NCBI RefSeq assembly: GCF_009769165.1
Contig: NZ_CP043476.1
Location: forward strand, 1,488,001-1,552,000
DNA length: 64,000 nt
Direction: 5' to 3'
Origin: Xanthomonas hyacinthi
GTDB lineage: Bacteria; Pseudomonadota; Gammaproteobacteria; Xanthomonadales; Xanthomonadaceae
The notes under the pieces were generated by a model, which saw only the letters and a program-made list of their open reading frames with translations, was not told the DNA's origin and did not search any database. The first letter of the stretch is position 1. Each line of letters starts with the position of its first letter. Below are positions 16,620-23,909 of this stretch, one piece after another. The position numbers and the translations under genes are program-made.

Positions 16620-17767
16620 TGCTGGGCCTTCGAAAGAATTTCAAGAGATTTTTTTGCAACTTCCCTAACCTGCGGATGTACGTCGTTTGACGCAAGTCTC
16701 ACTAAGTGAGGCTTTGCAACAGCCATGTCTAAGGCTAGCGCTTCTCGCATGACGTGCCATCTGACGAAATGATCCGGGTGATCGAGGAGCTCAATTAGCG
16801 TAGAAATTCCCTTGCTGAAGCCGAGTTCACGAACCGTGGTTACTAATAGCTGCGCTCGTGAAGACATAACACTTGCTGACGAACAGGAAAACAAGCTGCC
16901 GTCATCTGTCCTATAGTGTGCTGAGACGGACGTGCGAGGGCGCCTGCGGGTGATCAATACCATGAGCACAGAGCTAATGCAGTGCTTGATAGACAGGCCA
17001 TGGCGCCCTCCCTCCAAGAACACACTTTCTCCACGTACAGGATTTATATAAGGCAAAGGGACGGCTGTTTGATTGCCGAGTGCTGTGGCCGAACCAAAAG
17101 GCTCAGCGTGCCAGAGCTCAATTGTTGCGTCACCTGGCGAGATGAATTTCATCAGAGTATCGTTGCCCTGAACGGTGACACTCTTTTTATTCTTGGCTAG
17201 ATTCTTGGCCTGTTTTAAAGAAATTACAACGGGCGGGAGGGCTAGAACAGAAATATTTACGTGTGGGTTTGAATAAAAAACCACGCCGTAGAACGCTTCA
17301 CTTTCGAGGAATTGCGTCGCAATTGTGTGAATCGACGATTGATTGAATCTGCTGGATTCCTCTTGAATAAATTCCTTGATGAGATCAGGCGTGAAGAGCG
17401 CGCTGATTTTCCTAAGGCTGAGCTCTACTTCGTTCGCACTTATTTCTTCGGACAGGGCAGAAGAAATCATGTCGATCTTTTCAGGCAGCCCGGTCTCGAC
17501 GAATCGATCATCAAAGCGATTCCCGGCGCCATTGAGGGTGAAGAAGATCTTCTGCGTCTCCAAGTCGTTTGCCATTATTTGGGTCTGATCAGAATTCTTC
17601 ACGATTAATTCTGCCTCCGACTTGGTTGGCATTATGGAAAAATTTATCGACGGATAGGAATATAGAAAAGCTGCATAGAAAAGCTGCAAGACGGCATCTT
17701 CAGAAGACTTTCGGGCCGGTCGATCAAGCTTAAACAGTGGGCAGGATTTCCCCTGCCCACTGCTCAT
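16610..17767 (-). CDS. unknown protein with HEAT-like C-terminus, island operon
   Basis: 385 aa, no signal peptide or membrane segment. The N-terminal two thirds are unrecognised; the C-terminal ~70 residues form two HEAT/ARM-like helix pairs (ISTLIELLDHPDHFVRWHVM and HLVRLASNDVHPQVREVAKK), a fold used for protein-protein docking. The start is uncertain: ATG at 17767 is 16 nt after the stop of the 50-aa peptide and reads through the hairpin at 17735-17762; TTG at 17776 and ATG at 17632 are alternatives, none with a good Shine-Dalgarno, so coupling to the upstream peptide is plausible. It overlaps the next gene by 10 nt. By position it may recognise or mature the peptides. Function is inference. 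Confidence 0.7.
   Translation of the reverse strand: MSSGQGKSCPLFKLDRPARKSSEDAVLQLFYAAFLYSYPSINFSIMPTKSEAELIVKNSDQTQIMANDLETQKIFFTLNGAGNRFDDRFVETGLPEKIDMISSALSEEISANEVELSLRKISALFTPDLIKEFIQEESSRFNQSSIHTIATQFLESEAFYGVVFYSNPHVNISVLALPPVVISLKQAKNLAKNKKSVTVQGNDTLMKFISPGDATIELWHAEPFGSATALGNQTAVPLPYINPVRGESVFLEGGRHGLSIKHCISSVLMVLITRRRPRTSVSAHYRTDDGSLFSCSSASVMSSRAQLLVTTVRELGFSKGISTLIELLDHPDHFVRWHVMREALALDMAVAKPHLVRLASNDVHPQVREVAKKSLEILSKAQQCH
17735..17762 (-). terminator. perfect 11-bp hairpin between precursor and downstream genes
   Basis: CAGTGGGCAGG pairs perfectly with CCTGCCCACTG across a 6-nt loop; on the transcribed (minus) strand it is followed by TTTAAG. It lies just after the second peptide gene and before or inside the first codons of the 16610 gene. 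Placement and strength fit a partial terminator that keeps peptide mRNA high and downstream genes low. The T-run is short. Confidence 0.55.
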
Positions 17768-17782
17768 AGGTCGCAACGTGCG

Positions 17783-17935
17783 TCAGCTGCTCGCGGGATG
17801 GATGCCGCGGTTGATCAAGATGCCAGCTGCGACACCGACACCTGCGCAGACAGGCCCCGTACTCTCGTCAAGTGCGCAGCTACCGATCAGACCCACGTCG
17901 TAGGGTAGGCAGGGAAGATCGTTGATGTTATTCAT
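17783..17935 (-). CDS. small peptide B, candidate secreted-peptide precursor
   Basis: 50 codons, start ATG 17935 with GGGAG eight nt upstream, stop TGA at 17785-17783. N-terminal part MNNINDLPCLPYDVGLIGS, then a CALDEST turn and a hydrophobic Gly/Ala/Val-rich tail (VCAGVGVAAGILI) ending in HPASS. Cysteines at residues 9, 20 and 30. It aligns with the peptide encoded 21 nt upstream: LPxLPxDVxxxGS and (D)EST.xPV are shared. Leader-plus-core layout, tandem paralogue, and downstream HDH-motif protein and ABC exporter genes all fit a RiPP or bacteriocin precursor. No known precursor family recognised. Not found by length-limited gene calling. Confidence 0.65.
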   Translation of the reverse strand: MNNINDLPCLPYDVGLIGSCALDESTGPVCAGVGVAAGILINRGIHPASS

Positions 17936-17956
17936 TTCGTGTACTCCCTGTACACG

Positions 17957-18091
17957 TTAGTGGGGCAGAACCGCGATGACGATTGCTACAGCGATAGTGA
18001 CCGGCTCAATCGTGGACTCAAGCATCGATGAACCGTGGACAGCAACGTCAAAAGGAAGCGACGGAAAAATGGAAGTGATGGGGCCGAGCAT
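17957..18091 (-). CDS. small peptide A, candidate secreted-peptide precursor
   Basis: 44 codons, start ATG 18091 preceded by a near-perfect Shine-Dalgarno (AAGGAG, six nt spacing), stop TAA at 17959-17957. Sequence begins MLGPITSIFPSLPFDVAVHG, continues SSMLESTIEP and ends in a beta-branched hydrophobic run (VTIAVAIVIAVLPH). No cysteine, unlike its paralogue peptide B; the shared core is LPFDV/LPYDV, a following GS, and EST. First gene of the island operon. The overlapping plus-strand frame 17976-18179 has no ribosome site and is rejected. Role inferred from layout. Confidence 0.65.
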   Translation of the reverse strand: MLGPITSIFPSLPFDVAVHGSSMLESTIEPVTIAVAIVIAVLPH

Positions 18092-18124
18092 CGTGATCTC
18101 CTTAAATCCCGATGAGAAGCCATA

Positions 18125-18142
18125 TCAGGCTTACAAGCCTGA
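18125..18142. promoter_or_regulatory. 8-bp perfect palindrome upstream of the peptide operon
   Basis: TCAGGCTT-AC-AAGCCTGA, 33 nt before the start of peptide A and just before its Shine-Dalgarno. Suitable as a dimeric repressor operator, for example of the XRE regulator truncated at 13.3 kb, or as a 5' mRNA hairpin. No protein is known to bind it. Confidence 0.35.
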
Positions 18143-18306
18143 GTACGGCCAGCTAGTCGACGGCATGGGTTTTCGTTAACATCCCTGTCGACGTTCCCGA
18201 CCCTATCATGAATCGCCCAGGGTTGTGTAGACACTCAGGACCCGGCAGACAACATCCAAGTGCAACACCTTACCGAGTAGGGTGTTGGAATGAGAAATCA
18301 GTACAG

Positions 18307-18444
18307 TCATTTGAGTGCGGAGGAGCAATACGGACATTGCAGGTCGATGAAGGTGCGCATACCGGACATGATCTTGGCCTGTGAAGCGCAGCGGTGGGCT
18401 CGGCGGATCGGCACGTCGTAGGCGGTGCCCGGGCTGGGTTCCAA
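18307..18444 (-). pseudogene. decayed duplicate of CPXCG start and VanX end
   Basis: Reads MSGMRTFIDLQCPYCSSALK-stop (start at 18369), closely matching the first 15 codons of the intact CPXCG gene (MSGIHIFTVLQCPYC), preceded by a remnant of the VanX C-terminus (PSPGTAYDVPIR versus PSPGTAYDVPVR). Order, strand and spacing match the intact pair at 11.9 kb, so this is a truncated duplicate of that junction, about 6.4 kb away in direct orientation, on the other side of the island. Confidence 0.8.
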
Positions 18445-18540
18445 CTGAAGGAGGGAGAGACGTTCTGAACGATCGTCCTGAACGATCGTCGAAACCGGGC
18501 CCAAGCGGTCGCCTGAGTGCGACGGCAGCGCGACGCAGCA

Positions 18541-18577
18541 GCGGCTGCCGTCCGACATGGCTGTCGGCGGCAGCCGC
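18541..18577 (-). terminator. hairpin after effector 1
   Basis: GCGGCTGCCG pairs perfectly with CGGCAGCCGC across 17 nt, 16 nt beyond the stop codon of the 458-aa effector. GC-rich stem without a T-run. A stronger version follows effector 2. Confidence 0.5.
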
Positions 18578-18592
18578 GACCGGCGTTGCCGA

Positions 18593-19969
18593 TCAGCGCG
18601 TCGGCGACTGCGCCTGGGTGCGCTGCGGGTCCTGGGTCTGTTCCTGCGCCTGCGCCTGCCGCTGGGTTTCGGCCGCAAACTGTTGCTGGCTCTGCTCCAG
18701 CGGCACCGTCGCAGCCTGCTGCCGGTCCACGTAGGTGCGGTTCACATCGTGCGGGTTGTTCGGGTTGCGCTCCACCGCGATCAGGCCCTTGCCGTCGGTG
18801 CTGTGCACTAGGTCGTCGATGCGCGACATGCCGTTGACCCTGGCTTCGAACGCGACCTGGCCAGCCGCGCGCTGCATCTCCTCGCGGCTGCCGAAACCGC
18901 CGTTCGGCCCCTGCTTCTCCAGTTGCTTGACCGCCTGATCGAACATCGGATTGTCGTGGCGCAACTGGTCGACGCCCTGCTGCCGTTGCAGGCTCTTGTC
19001 GATGGAGGCGAGCGTCTCCGGGCCGGCCTTGCCGTCCACGCCCTTGAGCCGGTGGTCCTGCTGGAATTTCTCCACCGCCGCTTCGGTCTTCGGACCGTAG
19101 CTGCCGATGGCGTCCTTCGCGTCCAGGTAGCCGAGCGTGGACAGCTTCTCCTGCAGGTCCTTCACCGCCACGCCTTGCGCGTTGCGCTTGAGCACGCCGT
19201 CGCCGTTGTCCGCGTGCGGGCCGTTGCCGCCATGCGACTTGCCCGGTTGCGACGCACGCTCGCGGCTGTCGTGCTGCTCGCCGGTCCTGGTGACCGTCTT
19301 GTCCTGGTCGGCCAGCTTGAACAGGTCCGCCTTTTCGTTTTCGGCGCGGTTCTGCAGCGAGTCGAGGGTCCTCTGCTTCTCCACCCGCGGGAACAGTCCC
19401 TTGACGTGCTCGGCCTTGTAGTCCTGCACCGCGCCGACGATGTCCTTGTCGGAAAGCTTGGCCAGGTCGTAGTCCTTGCCGAACTTCGCTTCCATTCCCT
19501 TCAGGAACACGCCCGAGCCGCCCGGCTTCTTGTCGCTGCCGGGGCCGTACTGGACCGCGGTGCTCCACAGCGCATCCTGCACCGCCGGACCACGCTCGGA
19601 CAGGTCCAGGCCCTTGTCCTTGAGCCGATCGACCAGCTTGTCGTAGTGCGTGCGCTTGATGTAGTCGTGCTGTTCCTGCGCGAAGCTGTCGTCGGTGTTG
19701 GCCAGGTCCTTCCACTTCGCGCTGAACTCGGCCGAGCCGGGCTTCAGGCCGGCGAAGTCGTCGGCGTACCTGCTGTCCTTCACGAAGGCGGCGACGGTCC
19801 CTCCCACGATGACCGTGCCTTCCTTGGTCTTGACCTGGGAGGTCATCTGATAGGAACCGTAGGACACGCCACCCGGATCGTCGATGCCGGAGGACACCGT
19901 GCTCGCGCCGCGTCCGCCGGTCTCGTAATGCTTCGAGGTCTGACCCAGTTCCCAATCCTTGTCGCTCAT
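18593..19969 (-). CDS. T4SS antibacterial effector (X-Tfe), lysozyme-like + PG-binding + XVIPCD
   Basis: 458 aa. Residues 1-200: lysozyme-like peptidoglycan hydrolase domain of the phage/VgrG-associated type, with YETGGRGASTVSSG (E16 the likely catalytic acid) and GGVSYGSYQM. Residues 265-325: PG_binding_1 repeat (VKDLQEKLSTLGYLD...KFQQDHRL). Residues 338-458: XVIPCD, the VirD4-interacting secretion domain of xanthomonad T4SS toxins (SREEMQRAAGQVAFEARVNG, VERNPNNPHDVNR, Gln-rich tail). No Sec signal, as expected for T4SS delivery into rival cells. Strong AAGGAG before the start. The adjacent upstream lipoprotein is the presumed immunity partner. No virB/virD4 genes lie in this window. Confidence 0.9.
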   Translation of the reverse strand: MSDKDWELGQTSKHYETGGRGASTVSSGIDDPGGVSYGSYQMTSQVKTKEGTVIVGGTVAAFVKDSRYADDFAGLKPGSAEFSAKWKDLANTDDSFAQEQHDYIKRTHYDKLVDRLKDKGLDLSERGPAVQDALWSTAVQYGPGSDKKPGGSGVFLKGMEAKFGKDYDLAKLSDKDIVGAVQDYKAEHVKGLFPRVEKQRTLDSLQNRAENEKADLFKLADQDKTVTRTGEQHDSRERASQPGKSHGGNGPHADNGDGVLKRNAQGVAVKDLQEKLSTLGYLDAKDAIGSYGPKTEAAVEKFQQDHRLKGVDGKAGPETLASIDKSLQRQQGVDQLRHDNPMFDQAVKQLEKQGPNGGFGSREEMQRAAGQVAFEARVNGMSRIDDLVHSTDGKGLIAVERNPNNPHDVNRTYVDRQQAATVPLEQSQQQFAAETQRQAQAQEQTQDPQRTQAQSPTR

Positions 19970-20018
19970 CGTCCATCTCCTTGTCTGAAAAGTTGCGTTG
20001 CAAAAACCATTGCAGGAA

Positions 20019-20570
20019 TCAGCGCGCTTCCAGTTCGTCCGCGCGCTTGGCCGTCATGTCGAGACGGCATTCGGCGGCGTCCACGCGCCCCGCCTGCCCG
20101 CTGTCGGGATCGTAGAAACACTTCTCGTCGCGATCGGCGATCCACTTGCGCTGCTGCTCGCGCAACGCGTTCTTTTCCGCATCGCCCAGCTTGGCCATCA
20201 ACGCCTTGTAGACGGTGTTCAGGCGGCCATCCTGGTATGCGTATTCGGTCTCGATGCAGTCCTGCATCGTCGGGGTCACGCCTGCGGCGGCGCTGATGCA
20301 TGCGTCGTAGGACGGTCGTAGCACGGGAGTCTCTCCTGAAGTGTGTAAGGGCGCGGCGGCAGCAGGCGCCTGGGTGGATTGCGCACCTGCCGGTTGCGCA
20401 TTCGCCGCAAGCGCATCGCCCGCGGGTGGCGCCGACGCCGGCGTGGCCGCTGGCGCAGTTGCAGCGGCGGCCGCAGCCGGCGCCGGAGCGGAAGATCCGC
20501 CGTTACACGCCGCGGTCAAGCCGCATAGCGCGAGCAGGCAGGAAACATGAAGAACCTTGACGATGGCCAC
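20019..20570 (-). CDS. LprI-type lysozyme-inhibitor lipoprotein, presumed immunity
   Basis: 183 aa. GTG start; lipoprotein signal with lipobox LTAAC (C22), then a 60-residue Ala/Pro-rich tether, then a DUF1311/LprI domain from about residue 85 with four cysteines (YDACIS, MQDCIE, EKCFYD, AECRLD). Proteins of this family bind and inhibit lysozymes in the periplasm. It sits 49 nt upstream of the X-Tfe effector 1 gene on the same strand, the usual immunity-then-effector order, so it most likely protects the producer from that lysozyme-like toxin. Confidence 0.85.
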   Translation of the reverse strand: MAIVKVLHVSCLLALCGLTAACNGGSSAPAPAAAAAATAPAATPASAPPAGDALAANAQPAGAQSTQAPAAAAPLHTSGETPVLRPSYDACISAAAGVTPTMQDCIETEYAYQDGRLNTVYKALMAKLGDAEKNALREQQRKWIADRDEKCFYDPDSGQAGRVDAAECRLDMTAKRADELEAR

Positions 20571-21003
20571 TGTTGGAATTCGCCTTGTGGTGATGCATGT
20601 AAGGGAGGGCAGTTCTAAACGATCATCGAAACCGTGTCCACCGGATCGTCGGATCGCGACGTCACCGCTTCACGTCCGTTCAAACGACGCAGACAGGCTG
20701 CCGACGGCATCTTGAAAACAGCCGCGAAACGCCCTCACTGTCGGAACGACTTCAGGGCGACGCGCAAGCCCGGAACATCGCAGCCAAAACAGGTCCTGTG
20801 AAACACGCTCCCGTCCGCGAATCCACTTCGGAGGCACGATCGGCCACTTCGCGCACAACACCCAACCGCCGACACGGGCGTCGGTAGACGGAGGAGCCAT
20901 GCAGCTTCGAGTACGCGTCGGACGCCAGCCCGATCGATGATCGAACCGGCATCGGCTGCCATCCGACACGCCTGACGGCGGCAGCCGATGCCGGCGACAC
21001 GGA
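20571..21003. other. 432-nt gap between the two effector modules
   Basis: No convincing gene. It shares patches with the region after effector 1 (AACGATCRTCGAAACCG at 18.49 and 20.62 kb, and the terminal hairpin), showing that the module duplication included 3' flanking DNA. Several short frames with unusual codon use; nothing with a ribosome site. The 15-bp hairpin at 20946-20994 is listed separately. Confidence 0.5.
20946..20994 (-). terminator. 15-bp perfect hairpin after effector 2
   Basis: CCGGCATCGGCTGCC pairs perfectly with GGCAGCCGATGCCGG, loop 19 nt, 9 nt after the stop codon of the 660-aa effector. Probable transcription terminator or mRNA-stabilising hairpin; T-run absent. Confidence 0.55.
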
Positions 21004-22986
21004 TCAGCGCGTCTGCGACTGCGTCTGGGTGCGCTGATCCTGGGTCTGCTCCTGCGCCTGCCGCTGGGTTTCCGCCGCCAATTGCTGCTGGCTCTGCTCC
21101 AGCGGCACCGTCGCGGCATGCTGCTTGTCCACGTAGGCGCGGTTCACGTCGTGCGGGTTGTTCGGATTGCGCTCCACCGCGATCAGGCCCTTGCCGTCGG
21201 TGCTGTGCACCACGTCGTCGATGCGCGACATGCCGCCCACCTTGGCCTCGAACGCCACCTGCCCGGCCGCACGCTGCATTTCCTCGCGGCTGTTGAAGCC
21301 GCCGTTCGGCCCCTGCTTCTGCAGCTGCTCCAGCGCCTGCTTGAACAGCGGATTTTCGGCGCGCTGCGCCTCAGCCACGGCCGGGTTGGCGAGCTTGGCT
21401 TCGGCACCGCCCTTGCTCTGCGCCTGCAGCTTGCTCAGCGCATCGAGGGTGATCTTGTCGGCGACGCCGGTCGGCTCGATGCCCTTCTCGCGCTGCAGGT
21501 TGGCCACCACTTCCTTGGTCTTGTCGCCGTAGTAGCCGGTGCCGCTCAGCAGCTTGCCGCTGTTGTCCTTGATGCCGAGCTCGATCAGGCCCTGCTGCAT
21601 CGCCTTCACGTCGGGGCCCTGCTCGCCCGGCTTCAGCGACGTGCGCGTCTCATGGCCTTGGCTGTGGTCCTGCGACTGCGTCTGCTGCTTGTCCTGCAGC
21701 AGGTCGCGCGCCTTGGCCAGCGGATCGGACGCGAACAGCTTGGCGTTCTTGTGGCCGGCCAGATAGTCGTCCAACGGCATGGTGTTCACGCCCTTGCTGC
21801 CGCTGGACTGGCTGACCTGCAGTTCGCCGCTCTTGGGATCGCGCACCACCATCAGGATGTGGTCGATGCCCTTCCAGTGCTCGTGCTTGGTGTTGCCGGC
21901 ATCCACACCGATGACCATGCCTTCCTTCAGCGCGCCCGGCTTGAACACGTCCTGGCCCTGCAACAGCACACCGGAACTGTCGAACGCCTTCTTGACGATG
22001 CCGCCGGAACCGTTCATGCCTTGCGACAGCATGTCCTCGCGGCCGAACACGGTATGGCCGGCCTTCTGGTTGATTTCCCGCATCGTGGCGTTCTGCAGTT
22101 CGGACACCCAGCCGGAGCAATCGATGTAACCCTGCTCCAGGTGCTTGCCGTCCACGCCGGGGTGGTAGAGCTTGTGGCCCTTGATATTGATCGCGTACTG
22201 CACGTCGTCGTACTTGACGCCCATCGCGTGCGCGGCGGTGAGCTGGATGCCGTCGTGCTCGCCCTGCTGCTTGGCGGCGGCGGGCGTGGCCTGCGCGGCC
22301 GCCTGGGGCGCCTGCGTGCGCTGCTCGGCGTGCTGGCCCGGCGTCGCCTGGGCCTGGCCTTCGGCGACCGGCTTGATGCCCTTTTCCGGGATCGCGATGT
22401 GGTCGAACTTGGTGTCCCAGTATTTCAGGAAGGTCTTGGCCATGTCCTGGTCGGACATCTTCTTGAACTCGGCCAGCGAAGATCCGGTGTAGGCCTCGAA
22501 CTGCTTGGCCCCGGCCGCATCCTTTTCGCGCGGCACGTTGTTGAGGATGTTCGGGCGCGTGTCTTCGCGCGCGAAGCTGCCGCTGGCGACCGCGGCCTGG
22601 ATCGAGCGGTAGCCGCCGGCACCCTGCTGGTGCGCCATGTACATGTCCAGGCCATCGGGCTGCGGCTTGCCGGACAGGTACGGACGGTGGTCCTTGTCGT
22701 GCTGCCGGGTCAGCGAATGCTGGTTGTCCTGGTACAGCCGCGCCGCGGCGTCGGTATTGGCCACCGCATCCAGTTCGCGGCCGCTGATGCCGTAGGCCGC
22801 TGCGGTGCCGGGGGTGAACTGGAACAGGCCCTTGGCGCTGTTCGGGCCGCGGCTGGCCTGCTCGTCGAACTTGCCGCCGGTTTCGATATAGGCGAAACGC
22901 ATGAAATCGTCGACCGGAATGTGGCGTTCCTTGGCCTCACGCTCGATGATGTCGAGGTTCTCGGCCTTCGTATAATCGCGTGCCAT
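21004..22986 (-). CDS. T4SS antibacterial effector (X-Tfe), SLT + NlpC/CHAP-like + PG-binding + XVIPCD
   Basis: 660 aa. Residues 10-150: lytic transglycosylase fold, YIETGGKFD with catalytic E35 and SAKGLFQFTPGTAAAYG. Residues 250-425: NlpC/P60- or CHAP-like cysteine peptidase, IDCSGWVSELQN (C290) with H376 in GIDHILMVV. Residues 450-520: peptidoglycan-binding repeat. Residues 543-660: XVIPCD secretion domain, nearly the same as that of the 458-aa effector. It could cut both glycan and peptide bonds of a target wall. AGGAG precedes the start. No Sec signal. Two paralogous candidate immunity genes lie directly upstream on the same strand. Confidence 0.9.
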   Translation of the reverse strand: MARDYTKAENLDIIEREAKERHIPVDDFMRFAYIETGGKFDEQASRGPNSAKGLFQFTPGTAAAYGISGRELDAVANTDAAARLYQDNQHSLTRQHDKDHRPYLSGKPQPDGLDMYMAHQQGAGGYRSIQAAVASGSFAREDTRPNILNNVPREKDAAGAKQFEAYTGSSLAEFKKMSDQDMAKTFLKYWDTKFDHIAIPEKGIKPVAEGQAQATPGQHAEQRTQAPQAAAQATPAAAKQQGEHDGIQLTAAHAMGVKYDDVQYAINIKGHKLYHPGVDGKHLEQGYIDCSGWVSELQNATMREINQKAGHTVFGREDMLSQGMNGSGGIVKKAFDSSGVLLQGQDVFKPGALKEGMVIGVDAGNTKHEHWKGIDHILMVVRDPKSGELQVSQSSGSKGVNTMPLDDYLAGHKNAKLFASDPLAKARDLLQDKQQTQSQDHSQGHETRTSLKPGEQGPDVKAMQQGLIELGIKDNSGKLLSGTGYYGDKTKEVVANLQREKGIEPTGVADKITLDALSKLQAQSKGGAEAKLANPAVAEAQRAENPLFKQALEQLQKQGPNGGFNSREEMQRAAGQVAFEAKVGGMSRIDDVVHSTDGKGLIAVERNPNNPHDVNRAYVDKQHAATVPLEQSQQQLAAETQRQAQEQTQDQRTQTQSQTR

Positions 22987-23123
22987 CTCGTGTTACTCCT
23001 TGAGGTTGATATACAGCGGCCTGCGCCGCCAAGGTCAACCGAGCTCGTCCGTGAGCTTGTTAGTGCGCGGTCAACAAAACTGTTCGGGACTGCGGGAATT
23101 GCGGGTGGTGCGGTGTTGCTGCC

Positions 23124-23909
23124 TTATCCGCCGTGTTTCGGCAGATACTGTCCGCTCGCCTGGTCGTACGCATAGAGCACCGCATCGGATGCATCGAGCA
23201 TGCGTGCCCTGCCGGGACCGGCGACCGCGGTGCCGCTCAGCGTCACCTGCACGGCCGGCATCGGTTCGCCCGGCACCGGCTGGAAGCTCAGCGTGCCGAT
23301 GCTGGAAACGTGCGGGACGACGCCTTCTTCGTCGCTGCTGGCCTCGTTGTCCTCGCCAGCCGCCACCGTTCCCCGATACACCCAGCCCTGGTAGTCGCCC
23401 AGGTCGTTCCTGTTCGGGTCGAAGGTGAACAGGGCGAAGCCGGCACTGGTGACACCGTTGCCGAAGCTGGAGGTCGGCACCGCCAGCAGCAGGTGGCCGT
23501 TGTCCAGGACCTGATGCTGCGGCTTGCGCGTGGCGTCGAGCGCATCGGCACGCTCGTAAGCGCCGAAGGTGCCGACGTACTGCTGCGCATGCAACAGCAT
23601 CCACGGCCGCTCGCTGCCCGGCGCGGTCAACAGGAACGTGGCCTGGCTGATGGACACGCCCTCGCCCGGATCCGGAAAGGTTTCCGCCTCGTCGTTGCCG
23701 TACTTGTTCGGCGTGGCGTAGGCGAAGCCGGTGTAATAGTGCTTGCCGCCCAGATCGAAGTGCTGGCCGTGCCAGAAGCTGGCCACGGCGCCGTTGTCGA
23801 TTTCGTACGAGATGGCGCCATCGCCGTCGAGACCGTAGATCAGATACAGCACGCTGCCCGGATACGGCGGCGCCTCGGTTGCGACGGCAAGCTTGTTGTC
23901 ATTGGACAT
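23124..23909 (-). CDS. candidate immunity protein without signal peptide
   Basis: 261 aa, paralogue along its whole length of the lipoprotein at 24314 (shared NGAVASFW, FDLGGKxYYTGFA, SISQAT, TFDPN+NDLGDY+GW). Unlike that protein it begins directly with MSNDNKLAVATEA and has no signal sequence in any upstream frame I can read. Predicted beta-rich; the DPNRNDLGD loop looks like an acidic metal site. Position upstream of effector 2 suggests an immunity role, but a cytoplasmic protein would not meet a periplasmic toxin, so it may act differently, or be a copy that lost its export signal. Start at 23909 has AGGA upstream. Confidence 0.72.
   Translation of the reverse strand: MSNDNKLAVATEAPPYPGSVLYLIYGLDGDGAISYEIDNGAVASFWHGQHFDLGGKHYYTGFAYATPNKYGNDEAETFPDPGEGVSISQATFLLTAPGSERPWMLLHAQQYVGTFGAYERADALDATRKPQHQVLDNGHLLLAVPTSSFGNGVTSAGFALFTFDPNRNDLGDYQGWVYRGTVAAGEDNEASSDEEGVVPHVSSIGTLSFQPVPGEPMPAVQVTLSGTAVAGPGRARMLDASDAVLYAYDQASGQYLPKHGG

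Larger units (their letters stand above)
18092..18592. other. intergenic stretch at the right end of the island
   Basis: 500 nt without an intact gene. Contains the 18125 palindrome; a hairpin at 18263-18287 (CAACACC pairing with GGTGTTG); the decayed CPXCG/VanX remnant at 18307-18444; and a 10-bp stem at 18541-18577 downstream of the effector gene. GC rises from island-like to chromosomal at about 18.3 kb, which I take as the right island boundary. Confidence 0.6.

Noticed and set aside
17976..18179. 67-codon plus-strand frame overlapping peptide A
   Set aside because: No Shine-Dalgarno before its start and it lies antisense to peptide A, which has a near-perfect ribosome site and a paralogous neighbour. 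Kept out, though it is the main alternative reading of this segment.
18263..18287. Intrinsic terminator upstream of the peptide operon
   Set aside because: A 7-bp stem with no T-run on either strand; noted within the intergenic entry but not claimed as a terminator.
18270..20003. 577-codon minus-strand frame overlapping effector 1
   Set aside because: Shifted shadow of the X-Tfe gene; Gly/Arg/Gln-rich without domain structure. Its end does include real remnant codons (PSPGTAYDVPIR), recorded under the pseudogene.
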